Shown here piece after piece: positions 1-7,396 of a stretch of DNA of 33,156 nucleotides. Source of the stretch: Sphingosinicella sp. Lineage in GTDB: Bacteria; Pseudomonadota; Alphaproteobacteria; Sphingomonadales; Sphingomonadaceae. The DNA lies in NCBI GenBank assembly GCA_016793845.1, contig JAEULI010000137.1, positions 1 through 33,156 on the forward strand. Direction: 5' to 3'. A model generated the notes under the pieces. That model was not told the origin of the DNA. It did not search any database and worked only from the letters and a program-made list of their open reading frames with translations. The translations under genes and the position numbers were made by a program. How positions within the stretch are numbered: position 1 is the stretch's first letter; each line of letters begins with the position of its first letter.

Positions 1-972
1 GGCGAGGAAGAACTTGGTGCGGCCGTTGTGGACCCAGCGCAGCAGCTCGACGTCGCGCTTGCCGCCGAGCTTCGCGTAGATGAGGTTGCCGGTCTCGGTC
101 TCGCCGGTTTCGGCGCGGCGGTGTTCCACGACCATCTGGAAGCTGTCACGCGAGCTGACGTCGCGCTGGAAATTCACCTTGGGGCTCAGCGCCTTGATGT
201 AGCGGGCAACGACACGGCTCGGCAGACCGAAGGCGCGTGCGGACTGATAGAGGCTGCCGCCGACGTCGCCCGCGACGACGAGCGGGCTGTCGTCGACCGC
301 GATCTCGTCGCGCGTCACGATCAGGTCGCCCGCCTGGCTGCGGTTCACTTCGAGGCGCAGGTCGAACGCGGCGCGGAAGGCGAGCGATTCGAGCGGGCGC
401 GGCTGCGATTTGTCGGTGCGGCGGCCGAGCACGAGATCGACCGCGGCGCCGGGCTTCAGCGATTTCACATCCGTATGGCCGGCAACGAGCAGCGCCACGT
501 TGGCGACATCCGCCGCGGAAACGCCGGCACGGCGCAGCGCGCCGTTGAAGCTGTCGACATCGCGCAGGCGCGCGGTCACCTCGATGCGCGGGCGCTCCGG
601 CGGCTCGGCGAGCGCGGTGACACGGGCGGTGGGCTGGTGGAAGGCGAGGCCCTGCGGGCTCTTCGCGAGTGGGGCGATGGAAATTGTGTCGAGCGCGGCG
701 AGCTGCGTGGGGGCGAGTTCAGGCTGGGCGGGCTTCACGATCGGCGCGGGATTGAACGCCACGGTGGCCGCAACGCCAAGCATCGCGCCAAGCGTGCCCA
801 TGCCGCGCCACCAGCGCTTCGTGCCGATTTCGGCGCCGAGATCGACGACGATATCCACGCCGCGCATACCGGCCGCGCGCGCCGGCTTTGCAGACGCACG
901 GGGACCCTGCGCCGAAGGCGCCGGGATCGAGAATGTCGCGCCTTCAAAGGCGCCTGTGGTGGGTTGAAACAC
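1..972 (-). CDS. M23-family cell-wall peptidase, N-terminal part (runs off left edge)
   Basis: The minus strand is open from a GTG at 972 through base 1, giving 324 codons without a stop. The N-terminal stretch is low-complexity and Pro/Ala-rich. Next comes a motif of the type VDLGAEIGTKRWWRG followed by a short hydrophobic segment (GTLGAMLGVAATVAF), then a long region with phrases such as DVKSLKPGAAVDLVLGRR and GGSLYQSARAFGLPSRVV. This is the layout of sphingomonad M23 metallopeptidases: a single membrane anchor, an OapA/LysM-like region and a C-terminal lytic domain. The zinc-binding domain lies outside the window, so peptidase activity is inferred. In-frame ATGs at 1029 and 1044 are alternative starts. 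I prefer GTG 972 because related proteins begin near the FQP motif and a G-rich stretch precedes it. The long plus-strand frame over this region is a shadow. Confidence 0.75.
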   Translation of the reverse strand, partial: MFQPTTGAFEGATFSIPAPSAQGPRASAKPARAAGMRGVDIVVDLGAEIGTKRWWRGMGTLGAMLGVAATVAFNPAPIVKPAQPELAPTQLAALDTISIAPLAKSPQGLAFHQPTARVTALAEPPERPRIEVTARLRDVDSFNGALRRAGVSAADVANVALLVAGHTDVKSLKPGAAVDLVLGRRTDKSQPRPLESLAFRAAFDLRLEVNRSQAGDLIVTRDEIAVDDSPLVVAGDVGGSLYQSARAFGLPSRVVARYIKALSPKVNFQRDVSSRDSFQMVVEHRRAETGETETGNLIYAKLGGKRDVELLRWVHNGRTKFFLA

Positions 973-1106
973 GAAGCCCCCGCCCCAATTTTTCAAAACA
1001 CAGATGTCACCGCCGGAGCGGACATTCATCTGCGTGCGACCCATCAATTTGGAATCGGCCGATAAACGGCTTTTCCCCGCGATCGGCAAAGTGTCGTTCA
1101 GGGTGC

Positions 1107-1122
1107 TTAATGTCAATTTAAC
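1107..1122. promoter_or_regulatory. Candidate CtrA box overlapping a -35 element
   Basis: Read on the plus strand this is TTAA, seven bases, TTAAC, which is the full consensus for the alphaproteobacterial cell-cycle regulator CtrA. On the minus strand the centre reads TTGACA (1116-1111), a consensus -35 hexamer pointing at the M23 peptidase. The matching -10 position (1093-1088, CACTTT) is poor, as expected for an activator-dependent promoter. Binding is inferred from the motif only. Confidence 0.5.
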
Positions 1123-1190
1123 ACGGGGGGTTAAGCGCCGTGGCTGCGATGAAGCGACAGGATTCAAGCGGCGAGCCGTTGGGCGCATCC

Positions 1191-1205
1191 GAAACGATTC
1201 GTTTC
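1191..1205. repeat. Inverted repeat GAAACGA-T-TCGTTTC
   Basis: A perfect 7-bp inverted repeat with a single central base lies about 127 bases before the helicase start. A related half, ATCGTTTCG, follows at 1206-1214. It could be an operator; nothing identifies the protein that would bind it. Confidence 0.35.
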
Positions 1206-1240
1206 ATCGTTTCGTCGCTTGCGTGCCCAAGGGATCAGTG

Positions 1241-1256
1241 ACACCATATGTGGTGT
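1241..1256. repeat. Inverted repeat ACACCA-TATG-TGGTGT
   Basis: A 6-bp perfect inverted repeat around TATG lies 75 bases upstream of the helicase start. The spacing and symmetry fit a repressor or activator site, but no family is recognised. Confidence 0.35.
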
Positions 1257-1331
1257 ATGAGGAGATGTGCTGTTTCGTGAGAGCACCGAACCGAAATCCA
1301 CGTCCGGCGTGCCCGGTCAGGAAGCGTGCCC

Positions 1332-3851
1332 ATGAGCGGCACTGACCGCTCCGTCACTGCCGTTCTTGGGCCCACGAACACGGGCAAGACCCACCTCGCC
1401 GTCACCCGCATGTGCGCCCATTCCAGTGGCATGATCGGCTTTCCGCTGCGCCTGCTCGCGCGCGAGGTCTACGACCGGGTGGTGCAGATAAAGGGCGCCG
1501 CGCAGGTTGCGCTTGTCACGGGCGAGGAAAAGATCGTGCCCGCCGGCGCGCGTTATTTCCTGTGCACGGCCGAATCGATGCCCATGGACAGGGATGTCGC
1601 CTTCGTCGCGCTCGACGAGGCGCAGCTCGGCGCGGACGCCGAGCGCGGGCATGTGTTCACCGATCGGCTGCTCCACGTGCGCGGGCGCGATGAAACGATG
1701 ATCCTGGGGTCGGATACGATCCGGCCGATCGTGCGCGCGCTGCTGCCGGACGCGGAAATCGTCGGCCGTCCGCGCTATTCGACGCTCAGCTACGTGGGAC
1801 CGAAAAAGCTCTCGCGCCTGCCCAAGCGCAGCGCGGTCGTCGCGTTCAGCGCGGAGGATGTCTACGGCCTCGCCGAGATGATCCGCCGGCAGAAGGGCGG
1901 CGCGGCGGTGGTGATGGGTGGGCTGTCCCCGCGCACGCGCAACGCGCAGGTGGAGCTCTACCAGTCGGGAGAGGTCGATTATCTGGTGGCGACGGACGCC
2001 ATCGGCATGGGCCTCAACATGGATATCGCGCACGTCGCCTTCGCTGCGCTCACCAAGTTCGATGGCAAACGCGTGCGGCGGCTGCGCCCCGCCGAAATGG
2101 CGCAGATCGCGGGGCGTGCCGGGCGTTATCAGACCGACGGCAGCTTCGGCCCGCTCGCCATGAGCGACGACGACGGGCCTGTTTTCGAGCCCGCCGAGGT
2201 GGAGGCGATCGAGGCGCACACGTTCCCGGCGCTCGAGCGGCTGGTGTGGCGCAACGCGCGGCTCGATTTCGGCTCGCTCGGGCGGCTCATCGCCTCGCTT
2301 GGCGTGCGGCCGGAGCACGCGCGGCTCACGCGCTCCGACGACGAGGTCGATTTCCAGGTGCTGAAGCGCCTTGCCCGCGAAGACTGGATCATCGCGCGCG
2401 CGAACAGCCCGGCGCGGCTGCAGCGGCTGTGGGCCGTGTGCGGCCTCCCGGATTACCGCAAGACCGGGCCGGACACGCACGCCCGGTTCATCGCGCGCAT
2501 CTATGGTCATCTTACCGAGGGCGCGGGGCGGATCCCCACGGACTGGGTGGCGGGGGAACTGGCGCGGCTCGACGATGTGCAGGGCGATATCGAGGTGCTG
2601 GCGAACCGCATCGCCGCCGCGCGCACATGGACGTTCGCGGCGCACCGGCCGGACTGGCTCGTCGATCCGCAGGCCTGGACGCAGCGTTCACGGGAGATCG
2701 AGGATCGGCTTTCGGATGCGCTCCACCAGCGGCTGACGCAGCGCTTCGTCGATCGCCGCACCTCGGTGCTGATGCGCGAGCTTTCGGCGCGGGGCCATCT
2801 GCTGCCCACCGAGATCGACGAGGACGGTGCCGTCGTCGTGGGCGGCGAGGAGATCGGGCGTTTGACCGGTTTCCGTTTTGAAGCCGATCCCGCCGCGCGG
2901 GCGGGCGAAAAGCGCCGGTTGCTTGCCGCCGCGGACCGCCGTCTTGCGGGCGAGCTGGTGCGCCGCGCGGGGCTGCTCGCGGCCTGCGAGGACAATGCGC
3001 TTGCGCTCGAATTCAACGGGTCGCTGCCGCCGCGCATCCTCTGGAACGGCGCGCGCGTGGGCTATCTCTCACGCGGTCCCGATCCGCTCAGCCCGCGCGT
3101 GCGGCTCGATCGCAGCCTTGCCGATCTCGATCCCGCCTCGCGCGCCGCCGTGCGCGTCCGGCTGGAAGCGTGGTTCACGCGCCTCGTCGAGCGCCATCTC
3201 GGCCCGCTCCTGAAGCTCAAGGCCCGCGTCGACCGAGACGCCTCCCCGGCGCTCCGCGGCCTCGTCGTCCAGTTGACGCAGGGTCTCGGTTGTCTCGCCC
3301 GCGCCCCCACGCTCCCGCTCCTCTCCGACCTCGGCGAGGCCGACAACGCGCTCCTCTACGGCAGCGGCGTCCGGGTAGGCGCCACCCACGTCTATTTCCC
3401 CGATCTCCTCCGCCCCGAACCGACGCGCTGGCGCCTCGCGCTCTGGGCGGTGAGCAGCGGCCTCGAAACCGCCCCTCCGCCGCCAGCGCCCGGGCGTGTC
3501 TCCGTACCCATCGACGAAAACACCCCGCGCGCTTTCTACGAGGTCGCCGGCTTCTGGCCGATCGTCACCGATGCCGTCCGCGTCGACATGGTCGAGCGGC
3601 TGGTGAAGGCGATGCACAAACAGCGCCGCGGCTCCACGCCGTTCGTGCCCGATACGCTGTGGACGCAAAGCCTCGGCCTTTCGCAGAAGAGCTTCAGCCA
3701 GCTGATGCGCGCGCTCGGCTACCGCAGCGTGCAGCAGGAAGGCCGCACGACCTTCGCGTGGCGCGGGGTGCCTGCGAAACGCGCCGCAACCCGCGCCGCG
3801 CCGCAAAACCATTCGCCCTTCGCTGTTCTCGCCACCATGAAGAAAGGATGA
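1332..3851 (+). CDS. SUV3-like DEAD/DEAH-box RNA helicase
   Basis: This 839-residue protein is a superfamily 2 helicase of the SUV3 (mitochondrial degradosome helicase) type common in alphaproteobacteria. Walker A is GPTNTGKT at residues 13-20, the Walker B/motif II is DEAQ at 95-98, and motif VI is QIAGRAGR at 258-265. A long C-terminal region of about 550 residues follows, as in the family. It is expected to unwind RNA in an ATP-dependent way in the cytoplasm, probably in RNA turnover. A GTG at 1326 is in frame, but AGGAAG at 1319-1324 sits seven bases before ATG 1332, which decides the start. The stop overlaps the ATG of the next gene (ATGATG), so the two are translationally coupled, and an RNA-related function for both is consistent. 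Confidence 0.9.
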   Translation: MSGTDRSVTAVLGPTNTGKTHLAVTRMCAHSSGMIGFPLRLLAREVYDRVVQIKGAAQVALVTGEEKIVPAGARYFLCTAESMPMDRDVAFVALDEAQLGADAERGHVFTDRLLHVRGRDETMILGSDTIRPIVRALLPDAEIVGRPRYSTLSYVGPKKLSRLPKRSAVVAFSAEDVYGLAEMIRRQKGGAAVVMGGLSPRTRNAQVELYQSGEVDYLVATDAIGMGLNMDIAHVAFAALTKFDGKRVRRLRPAEMAQIAGRAGRYQTDGSFGPLAMSDDDGPVFEPAEVEAIEAHTFPALERLVWRNARLDFGSLGRLIASLGVRPEHARLTRSDDEVDFQVLKRLAREDWIIARANSPARLQRLWAVCGLPDYRKTGPDTHARFIARIYGHLTEGAGRIPTDWVAGELARLDDVQGDIEVLANRIAAARTWTFAAHRPDWLVDPQAWTQRSREIEDRLSDALHQRLTQRFVDRRTSVLMRELSARGHLLPTEIDEDGAVVVGGEEIGRLTGFRFEADPAARAGEKRRLLAAADRRLAGELVRRAGLLAACEDNALALEFNGSLPPRILWNGARVGYLSRGPDPLSPRVRLDRSLADLDPASRAAVRVRLEAWFTRLVERHLGPLLKLKARVDRDASPALRGLVVQLTQGLGCLARAPTLPLLSDLGEADNALLYGSGVRVGATHVYFPDLLRPEPTRWRLALWAVSSGLETAPPPPAPGRVSVPIDENTPRAFYEVAGFWPIVTDAVRVDMVERLVKAMHKQRRGSTPFVPDTLWTQSLGLSQKSFSQLMRALGYRSVQQEGRTTFAWRGVPAKRAATRAAPQNHSPFAVLATMKKG

Positions 3852-4162
3852 TGCCCTTGGTATTCGGACCCGCGCTTCGTCTCGACAAATGGCTCTGGTA
3901 TGCGCGCTGCACCCAGTCCCGCAGTGAAGCGCAGAACCTTTGCGAAAGCCGCCGCCTCCGCATGGACGGCCGCGTCATCGACCGCGCCTCGGCGCGCGTG
4001 AGGCCCGGCGCCGTGCTCAGCTACACGCGCGGTGGCGAGGTACATATCGTGCGGGTGGAAGCCCTTGCCGAACGGCGCGGCCCTTATTCCGAGGCGCGCC
4101 AACTCTACACTGATCTCACGCCGGACTCAGGTGGATTGACGCCGGCCACCGTCGCTGTGTAG
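3848..4162 (+). CDS. S4-domain RNA-binding protein (HslR-like)
   Basis: This small basic protein of 104 residues begins with an S4 RNA-binding fold: LRLDKWLWYARCTQSRSEAQ at residues 10-29, then the second strand region RLRMDGRVIDRASARVRPG. HslR-type S4 proteins bind structured RNA or stalled 50S subunits and often lie beside helicases. Its ATG at 3848 overlaps the helicase stop by four bases. A second ATG follows directly at 3851. The C-terminus (LTPATVAV) is short, as usual. The family assignment is firm; the RNA target is unknown. Confidence 0.85.
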   Translation: MMPLVFGPALRLDKWLWYARCTQSRSEAQNLCESRRLRMDGRVIDRASARVRPGAVLSYTRGGEVHIVRVEALAERRGPYSEARQLYTDLTPDSGGLTPATVAV

Positions 4163-4204
4163 CAGACGCGGGAAACACGCCGTCCGTTTTGAAGGTGACA
4201 CGCG

Positions 4205-4534
4205 ATGACCTATGTGGTGACCGAAGCCTGCATCAAGTGCAAGTATATGGACTGCGTGGAAGTCTGCCCGGTGGATTGCTTCTACGAGGGCGAGAACATG
4301 CTCGTCATCAACCCCAACGAGTGCATCGATTGCGGCGTGTGCGAGCCGGAATGCCCCGCCGAGGCGATTCTGCCGGATACCGAAGACGGGCTTGACCAGT
4401 GGCTGGAGCTGAACGCCACCTATTCGGCGCAGTGGCCGAACATCACGGCCAAGAAGGATGCGCCCGACGACGCGGACGCTCACAAGGGCGAAGCGGGCAA
4501 GTTCGAGAAGTACTTTTCTTCCAATCCGGGCTGA
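4205..4534 (+). CDS. fdxA: 7Fe ferredoxin FdxA
   Basis: This 109-residue ferredoxin matches the Azotobacter FdI type, carrying one 3Fe-4S and one 4Fe-4S cluster. By family pattern the 3Fe-4S ligands are C9, C17 and C50, and the 4Fe-4S ligands are C21, C40, C43 and C46. The motif CxxCxxCxxxCP appears as [12 protein letters not shown] at 40-51. Length and the acidic C-terminal extension fit the family. A purine-rich GAAGGTG lies about eight bases before the ATG. It carries electrons in the cytoplasm; the partner is not shown. The gene lies 42 bases after the S4 gene and could share its transcript. Confidence 0.95.
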   Translation: MTYVVTEACIKCKYMDCVEVCPVDCFYEGENMLVINPNECIDCGVCEPECPAEAILPDTEDGLDQWLELNATYSAQWPNITAKKDAPDDADAHKGEAGKFEKYFSSNPG

Positions 4535-4566
4535 TTTCGCTCCGGCTGCGCTTGATTGACGCAGAT

Positions 4567-4581
4567 TCGGCGTAGCGCCGA
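4567..4581. terminator. Weak hairpin after fdxA
   Basis: TCGGCG and CGCCGA pair around TAG, 32 bases after the fdxA stop, and a short T-rich stretch (ACTTTTCT) follows a few bases later. The stem is only six pairs, so this is a possible rather than a clear terminator. Confidence 0.3.
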
Positions 4582-4660
4582 CGTCACTTTTCTGTTATAT
4601 AAGCTTCGTTGAGCGCAGTTTTGCGGACTTTTTAGTCCCCTGAACGGCGCTCTTGCTTTG

Positions 4661-4666
4661 TATAAT
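4661..4666 (+). promoter_or_regulatory. Candidate -10 box (TATAAT) for carD
   Basis: A perfect TATAAT lies 136 bases upstream of the carD ATG in the fdxA-carD gap. No good -35 hexamer is seen at 16-18 bases. That would suit a promoter needing an activator, but the sequence alone does not prove use. Confidence 0.35.
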
Positions 4667-4802
4667 CAACTGCGCGCGGTCGTACCTGCCGGCCGCCCGC
4701 CCGAACGCAGGGTCGCGGCAGGACAATCTGAATTTTTCGTGCACCCGGCCCATTCGGGGGCACGTCCGCGCTCTTTGAACATCTGACGAAGGAACCAAAT
4801 CT

Positions 4803-5342
4803 ATGGCAGCAAAGGCACCTGGCTTCAGCGTTGGCGACCATGTCGTTTATCCGAAGCATGGCGTCGGCCGGATTGTCGAACTCCAGGCGACCGAAATCGC
4901 GGGCGCAAAGCTGGAGCTCTACGTGTTGCGCTTCGAAAAGGAGCGCATGACGCTCCGCGTGCCCATGAACAAGGCCGAAGCCGTGGGTATGCGCAAGCTT
5001 TCGAGCCAGGCAACGCTCGCCGACGCGATGACGACGCTGAAGGGCAAGCCCAAGGTGAAGCGCACCATGTGGTCGCGCCGGGCGCAGGAATATGAAGCGA
5101 AAATCAATTCGGGCGATCTCGTTTCGATCGCCGAGGTTGTTCGCGACCTGCACCGCGCCGAAGACCAGCCCGAGCAGAGCTACTCCGAACGCCAGATCTA
5201 TGAAGCGGCGATCGGCCGCCTCGCCCGCGAACTCGCCGCCATGGAAGGCGTCGACGAGGCTGCGGCGCAGACCAAGATCGAGGAAGTGCTTATGAAGAAG
5301 CTCGCCGGGGCGAAAGCACAGCAGGACGCTGTCGCGGCCTGA
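4803..5342 (+). CDS. carD: CarD/CdnL-type RNA polymerase-binding transcription factor
   Basis: This 179-residue protein starts with the CarD/CdnL RNA-polymerase interaction domain (FSVGDHVVYPKHGVGRI at residues 8-24, then the strand-rich segment to about 65). A helical DNA-contacting C-terminal domain follows, with RRAQEYEAKINSGD and the ending LMKKLAGAKAQQ. CarD proteins bind the RNA polymerase beta subunit and stabilise open complexes at rRNA and growth-related promoters. AAGGA precedes ATG 4803 at good spacing. It stands as its own unit with a clear terminator behind it. Confidence 0.93.
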   Translation: MAAKAPGFSVGDHVVYPKHGVGRIVELQATEIAGAKLELYVLRFEKERMTLRVPMNKAEAVGMRKLSSQATLADAMTTLKGKPKVKRTMWSRRAQEYEAKINSGDLVSIAEVVRDLHRAEDQPEQSYSERQIYEAAIGRLARELAAMEGVDEAAAQTKIEEVLMKKLAGAKAQQDAVAA

Positions 5343-5363
5343 TGGCGGCATCTATTTTCAGTT

Positions 5364-5396
5364 AAAAAAGGGCGATCCGAAAGGGTCGCCCTTTTT
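5364..5396 (+). terminator. Rho-independent terminator of carD
   Basis: GGGCGATCC (5370-5378) pairs with GGGTCGCCC (5383-5391), with one G-T wobble, around a GAAA tetraloop. An A-run precedes it and TTTTT follows. It begins about 20 bases after the carD stop. The flanking A and T runs mean it could act in both directions. Confidence 0.9.
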
Positions 5397-5498
5397 CGTT
5401 GGGCCACTGCTGATCCGCTGTTGCGGTCAGCGATTTTCCCTGCTAGAGGCCCACGCCTTGCCAGTCGGCAGAGCGCAAATGCGTCCTGCTTTTCACGT

Positions 5499-5585
5499 GC
5501 GGTCGTGGCGGAACTGGTAGACGCGCAGCGTTGAGGTCGCTGTGGCCGAAAGGCCGTGGAAGTTCGAGTCTTCTCGACCGCACCA
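5499..5585 (+). tRNA. tRNA-Leu (anticodon GAG)
   Basis: The acceptor arms GCGGTCG (5499-5505) and CGACCGC (5575-5581) pair fully; the discriminator is A and CCA is encoded. The anticodon stem CAGCG/CGCTG encloses TTGAGGT with GAG at 5533-5535, reading CUC/CUU leucine codons. A long variable arm (GGCC-GAAA-GGCC at 5544-5555) marks it as a class II tRNA, and the T-loop is TTCGAGT. tRNA 3' ends are common integration targets, and recombinase debris follows within 300 bases. Confidence 0.97.
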
Positions 5586-5867
5586 TTCAGTGTTAATGTA
5601 TTGATATAGATGAGATTTTCTCTTCCTCTGCCAGGATATGGCCGAGTTTCCGGGGCTTTCGGACCCGGCTTCAAGCTTCTGCCAACACTCTGTAGTCTCT
5701 GACCGCAGATGCGCCTTTCAGAAATGCCCGTGTCTCCTGTCCGTAAAGCGCTGACCCCAGCTGCGATGTGCGATTGCTGCGCATCTGTTGCACCAATGAT
5801 GCGATGATCCCGGTGCCCTTCATGGAACAAAAGTGTGCTCCATTTTGGGAGCCCGATTTATTCAGAA
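5586..5867. other. Region behind tRNA-Leu, mostly non-coding
   Basis: Apart from a doubtful 50-codon frame at 5671-5823 I see no gene here. It lies between the tRNA and a recombinase fragment and is probably leftover mobile DNA. Confidence 0.5.
5671..5823 (-). CDS. Hypothetical 50-residue ORF, possibly a gene remnant
   Basis: A minus-strand frame from ATG 5823 to TGA 5671 encodes a 50-residue peptide ending AVRDYRVLAEA. The composition reads like the C-terminus of a real protein rather than a shadow frame, but I do not recognise the family. No ribosome binding site is visible before the ATG (TTTTGTTCC). It lies between the tRNA and a broken recombinase, so a decayed piece of the same element is the simplest reading. 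Confidence 0.25.
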   Translation of the reverse strand: MKGTGIIASLVQQMRSNRTSQLGSALYGQETRAFLKGASAVRDYRVLAEA

Positions 5868-6038
5868 TTATATCGTGTCAGATAATTCAAGCTGACGACG
5901 CTGTTCTTCCCAGTCTGATGAGAGAAGGGTTGCGAGCAGTCGTTTCCGGGTCGGCGATGTGGGCTGCCGCCCTTCAATGATCGCTGTGACGATATAAGGT
6001 GCAAGATACGACCGACGAACCTTGTCGATGAGAGTTTT
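5868..6038 (-). pseudogene. C-terminal fragment of a serine recombinase
   Basis: The minus strand encodes about 56 residues ending in TAA at 5868, including YLAPYIVTAIIEGRQP, TRKRLLATLL and SDWEEQRRQL. This is the pattern of the C-terminal tail of large serine recombinases/invertases in alphaproteobacteria (APxIVxAILxGRQP, then W-EQR). The catalytic domain and the rest are absent: upstream of residue KTL the strand is antisense to the XRE gene. The fragment therefore ends at a junction near 6038 and is dead. It lies about 280 bases from tRNA-Leu, suggesting a lost integrative element. Confidence 0.6.
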
Positions 6039-6231
6039 TGCCCGAATACGGCGGGAGAAGGGCTTGACGCAGGAAGAGGTGGAAGCCCTCTTGGACTTTT
6101 CACAGCAGTATCTCAGCAGCGTTGAGAACGGGCGGCGTAATCCGACGATCATCACGCTCTATGAGCTCGCGCAGGTGCTCGGGGTGAGCCATGTCGAGCT
6201 GGTGGCGGCACCGGCAGATAAGGGCACTTAG
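6028..6231 (+). CDS. Small XRE-family (Cro/CI) DNA-binding protein
   Basis: The 67-residue product is almost entirely a helix-turn-helix: RREKGLTQEEVEALLDF, then QQYLSSVENGRRNPTIITL and YELAQVLGVSHVELV. This is the XRE pattern seen in sphingomonad regulators. The start is uncertain: ATG 6028 gives MRVFARIRREKG, a TTG at 6022 is in frame, and no strong ribosome site is seen. Compared with the usual V-F-x-x-N-x-R-x-I-R start, a few residues of helix 1 seem to be missing. The 5' end coincides with the recombinase junction, so the gene may be N-terminally altered. Confidence 0.65.
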   Translation: MRVFARIRREKGLTQEEVEALLDFSQQYLSSVENGRRNPTIITLYELAQVLGVSHVELVAAPADKGT

Positions 6232-6357
6232 ATTCGGGTATTTCCACACGGTGGATCAATCCGACACCGGAATTCCATCTCGGCCTGCTTCGACACCGAC
6301 ACAATCTGCTCAGCAATAATCCGATGCCTTCTCGCCGATTCCACGACGATCGGGTGG

Positions 6358-6705
6358 TTATGGCAACATGACCACCCAATTTTTTGTCATCGTCTCGATG
6401 ACTTCCCATTCGCCGGCGAAACCCGAGGGGACGACGAACTGATCGCCGGCTGCAATAGGGCAACGCTGTCCGTCCGAAGATATCAGTGTGCCCGATCCGG
6501 ACAGGATGTGGCAATATTCCTGCTCGTCATAGGCAATCCGCCACCGCCCGGGTGTGCATTTCCAGACTCCCGCGGAAAACTGACCATCCTCTGACTCATG
6601 ATATACCCACAAGGTCGCTTGCGGATCGCCGCTAACAATTCTGTCGGGTGCCGGACCTGCATCGACACCGACTGGATGGAGCGAACCAAAACAAACGATC
6701 GTCAT
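6358..6705 (-). CDS. Cupin-domain protein (DUF861 / cupin_3 type)
   Basis: This 115-residue protein is one cupin barrel: GVWKCTPGRWRIAYDEQEYC at about residues 46-65, then ILSGSGTLISSDGQR, and AAGDQFVVPSGFAGEWEV. The W-x(4)-E-x-C-HILSG layout is that of the EutQ/ureidoglycine-type cupin_3 group, whose members are small enzymes or sensors acting on polar metabolites. GGAAG (6716-6712) lies six bases before ATG 6705. The open frame extends upstream to 6861, but that part overlaps the transposase remnant. Function is unknown; no neighbour points to a substrate. Confidence 0.75.
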   Translation of the reverse strand: MTIVCFGSLHPVGVDAGPAPDRIVSGDPQATLWVYHESEDGQFSAGVWKCTPGRWRIAYDEQEYCHILSGSGTLISSDGQRCPIAAGDQFVVPSGFAGEWEVIETMTKNWVVMLP

Positions 6706-7396
6706 ATCAATCTTCCTGTTTAATGGGCTCATCGCCTGCGAAGCGCAGGCTTCGAACAAGGGCCTGGCCTGCCCATCAGATGGGTCCACTGGGTAAGTTA
6801 GGGTTCCGGCGGTTGCAGTCGCCCTGGTGGGCTGACCGGGGCAGAACGTAGGGCAGGCCACCAGGACGAAGCAAGATGGCTCCGGTGCAGGTAGGCGAAA
6901 CCGATCCGCTGTGTGGCCTGATGGTGGTGTAATCGTCTTGCCAGCGTTCGATCAGGATTTTCCTGCTTCAAGCCGGCTGCCCAGCATGAGCGTGCCGAAG
7001 AATAGAGAAAAGACATTTAGCTTCGGCATCTGGTGGTCAATTCAGAGGCCGTGAGTACCTTTCTGCGACCAGATCCATAAAACGATAACTACTACATACA
7101 TGATGTGACGAGCAATTCAGATCGAATGCCTGCGTGTTCAGCATGGTGTTGAAATTTCTCGTTGAATCCAGCCCCAAGGTGTTGCGATATCAATTAAAAG
7201 GATAACCATATTGAGCACACGGTAGCGGTTATTTCGTCGCTTCAGCTGCATTGAGACACAGAAATTGAGCATTTAAGAGATGCATGAAACGATACTGATC
7301 GCCGAAAATATAGAAGAAGCAGTCATCCTCGCTACACTGTTTCAAGTGTGCGACCAATCTCAGCGGTCCACTTTACACTCTATCCCGGCCGACAGA
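6706..7396. other. Gene-poor stretch with an IS remnant
   Basis: Besides the transposase fragment at 6776-6967 I see no gene. From about 7020 to 7396 the sequence is visibly richer in A and T than its neighbours and has no frame with protein-like composition. Forward frames that run into the propeller gene are shadows. Confidence 0.6.
6776..6967 (-). pseudogene. C-terminal fragment of an IS3-type transposase
   Basis: The minus strand encodes LIERWQDDYTTIRPHSG, which is the end of the DDE integrase domain of IS3-family OrfB transposases (W-x-x-x-Y-N/T-x-x-R-P-H-S). About 40 further residues follow before TGA at 6776. An in-frame stop at 6968-6970 closes it upstream, so only about 60 residues survive and the DDE acidic residues are gone. 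It is a relic, not an active element. The reading frame differs from the annotated-looking frames over the same bases. Confidence 0.65.

Larger units (their letters stand above)
973..1331. other. Divergent promoter region between peptidase and helicase
   Basis: This 359-base gap holds no gene. It separates two divergently read genes and contains a TTAA-N7-TTAAC site at 1107-1122, an extra TTAA at 1131, and two short inverted repeats at 1191-1205 and 1241-1256 on the helicase side. These are listed separately. Confidence 0.7.

Noticed and set aside
28-1065. Long plus-strand open frame over the M23 peptidase
   Set aside because: Its composition (Arg/Ala/Asp-rich, no family pattern) is that of an antisense shadow. 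The minus strand gives a coherent peptidase N-terminus.
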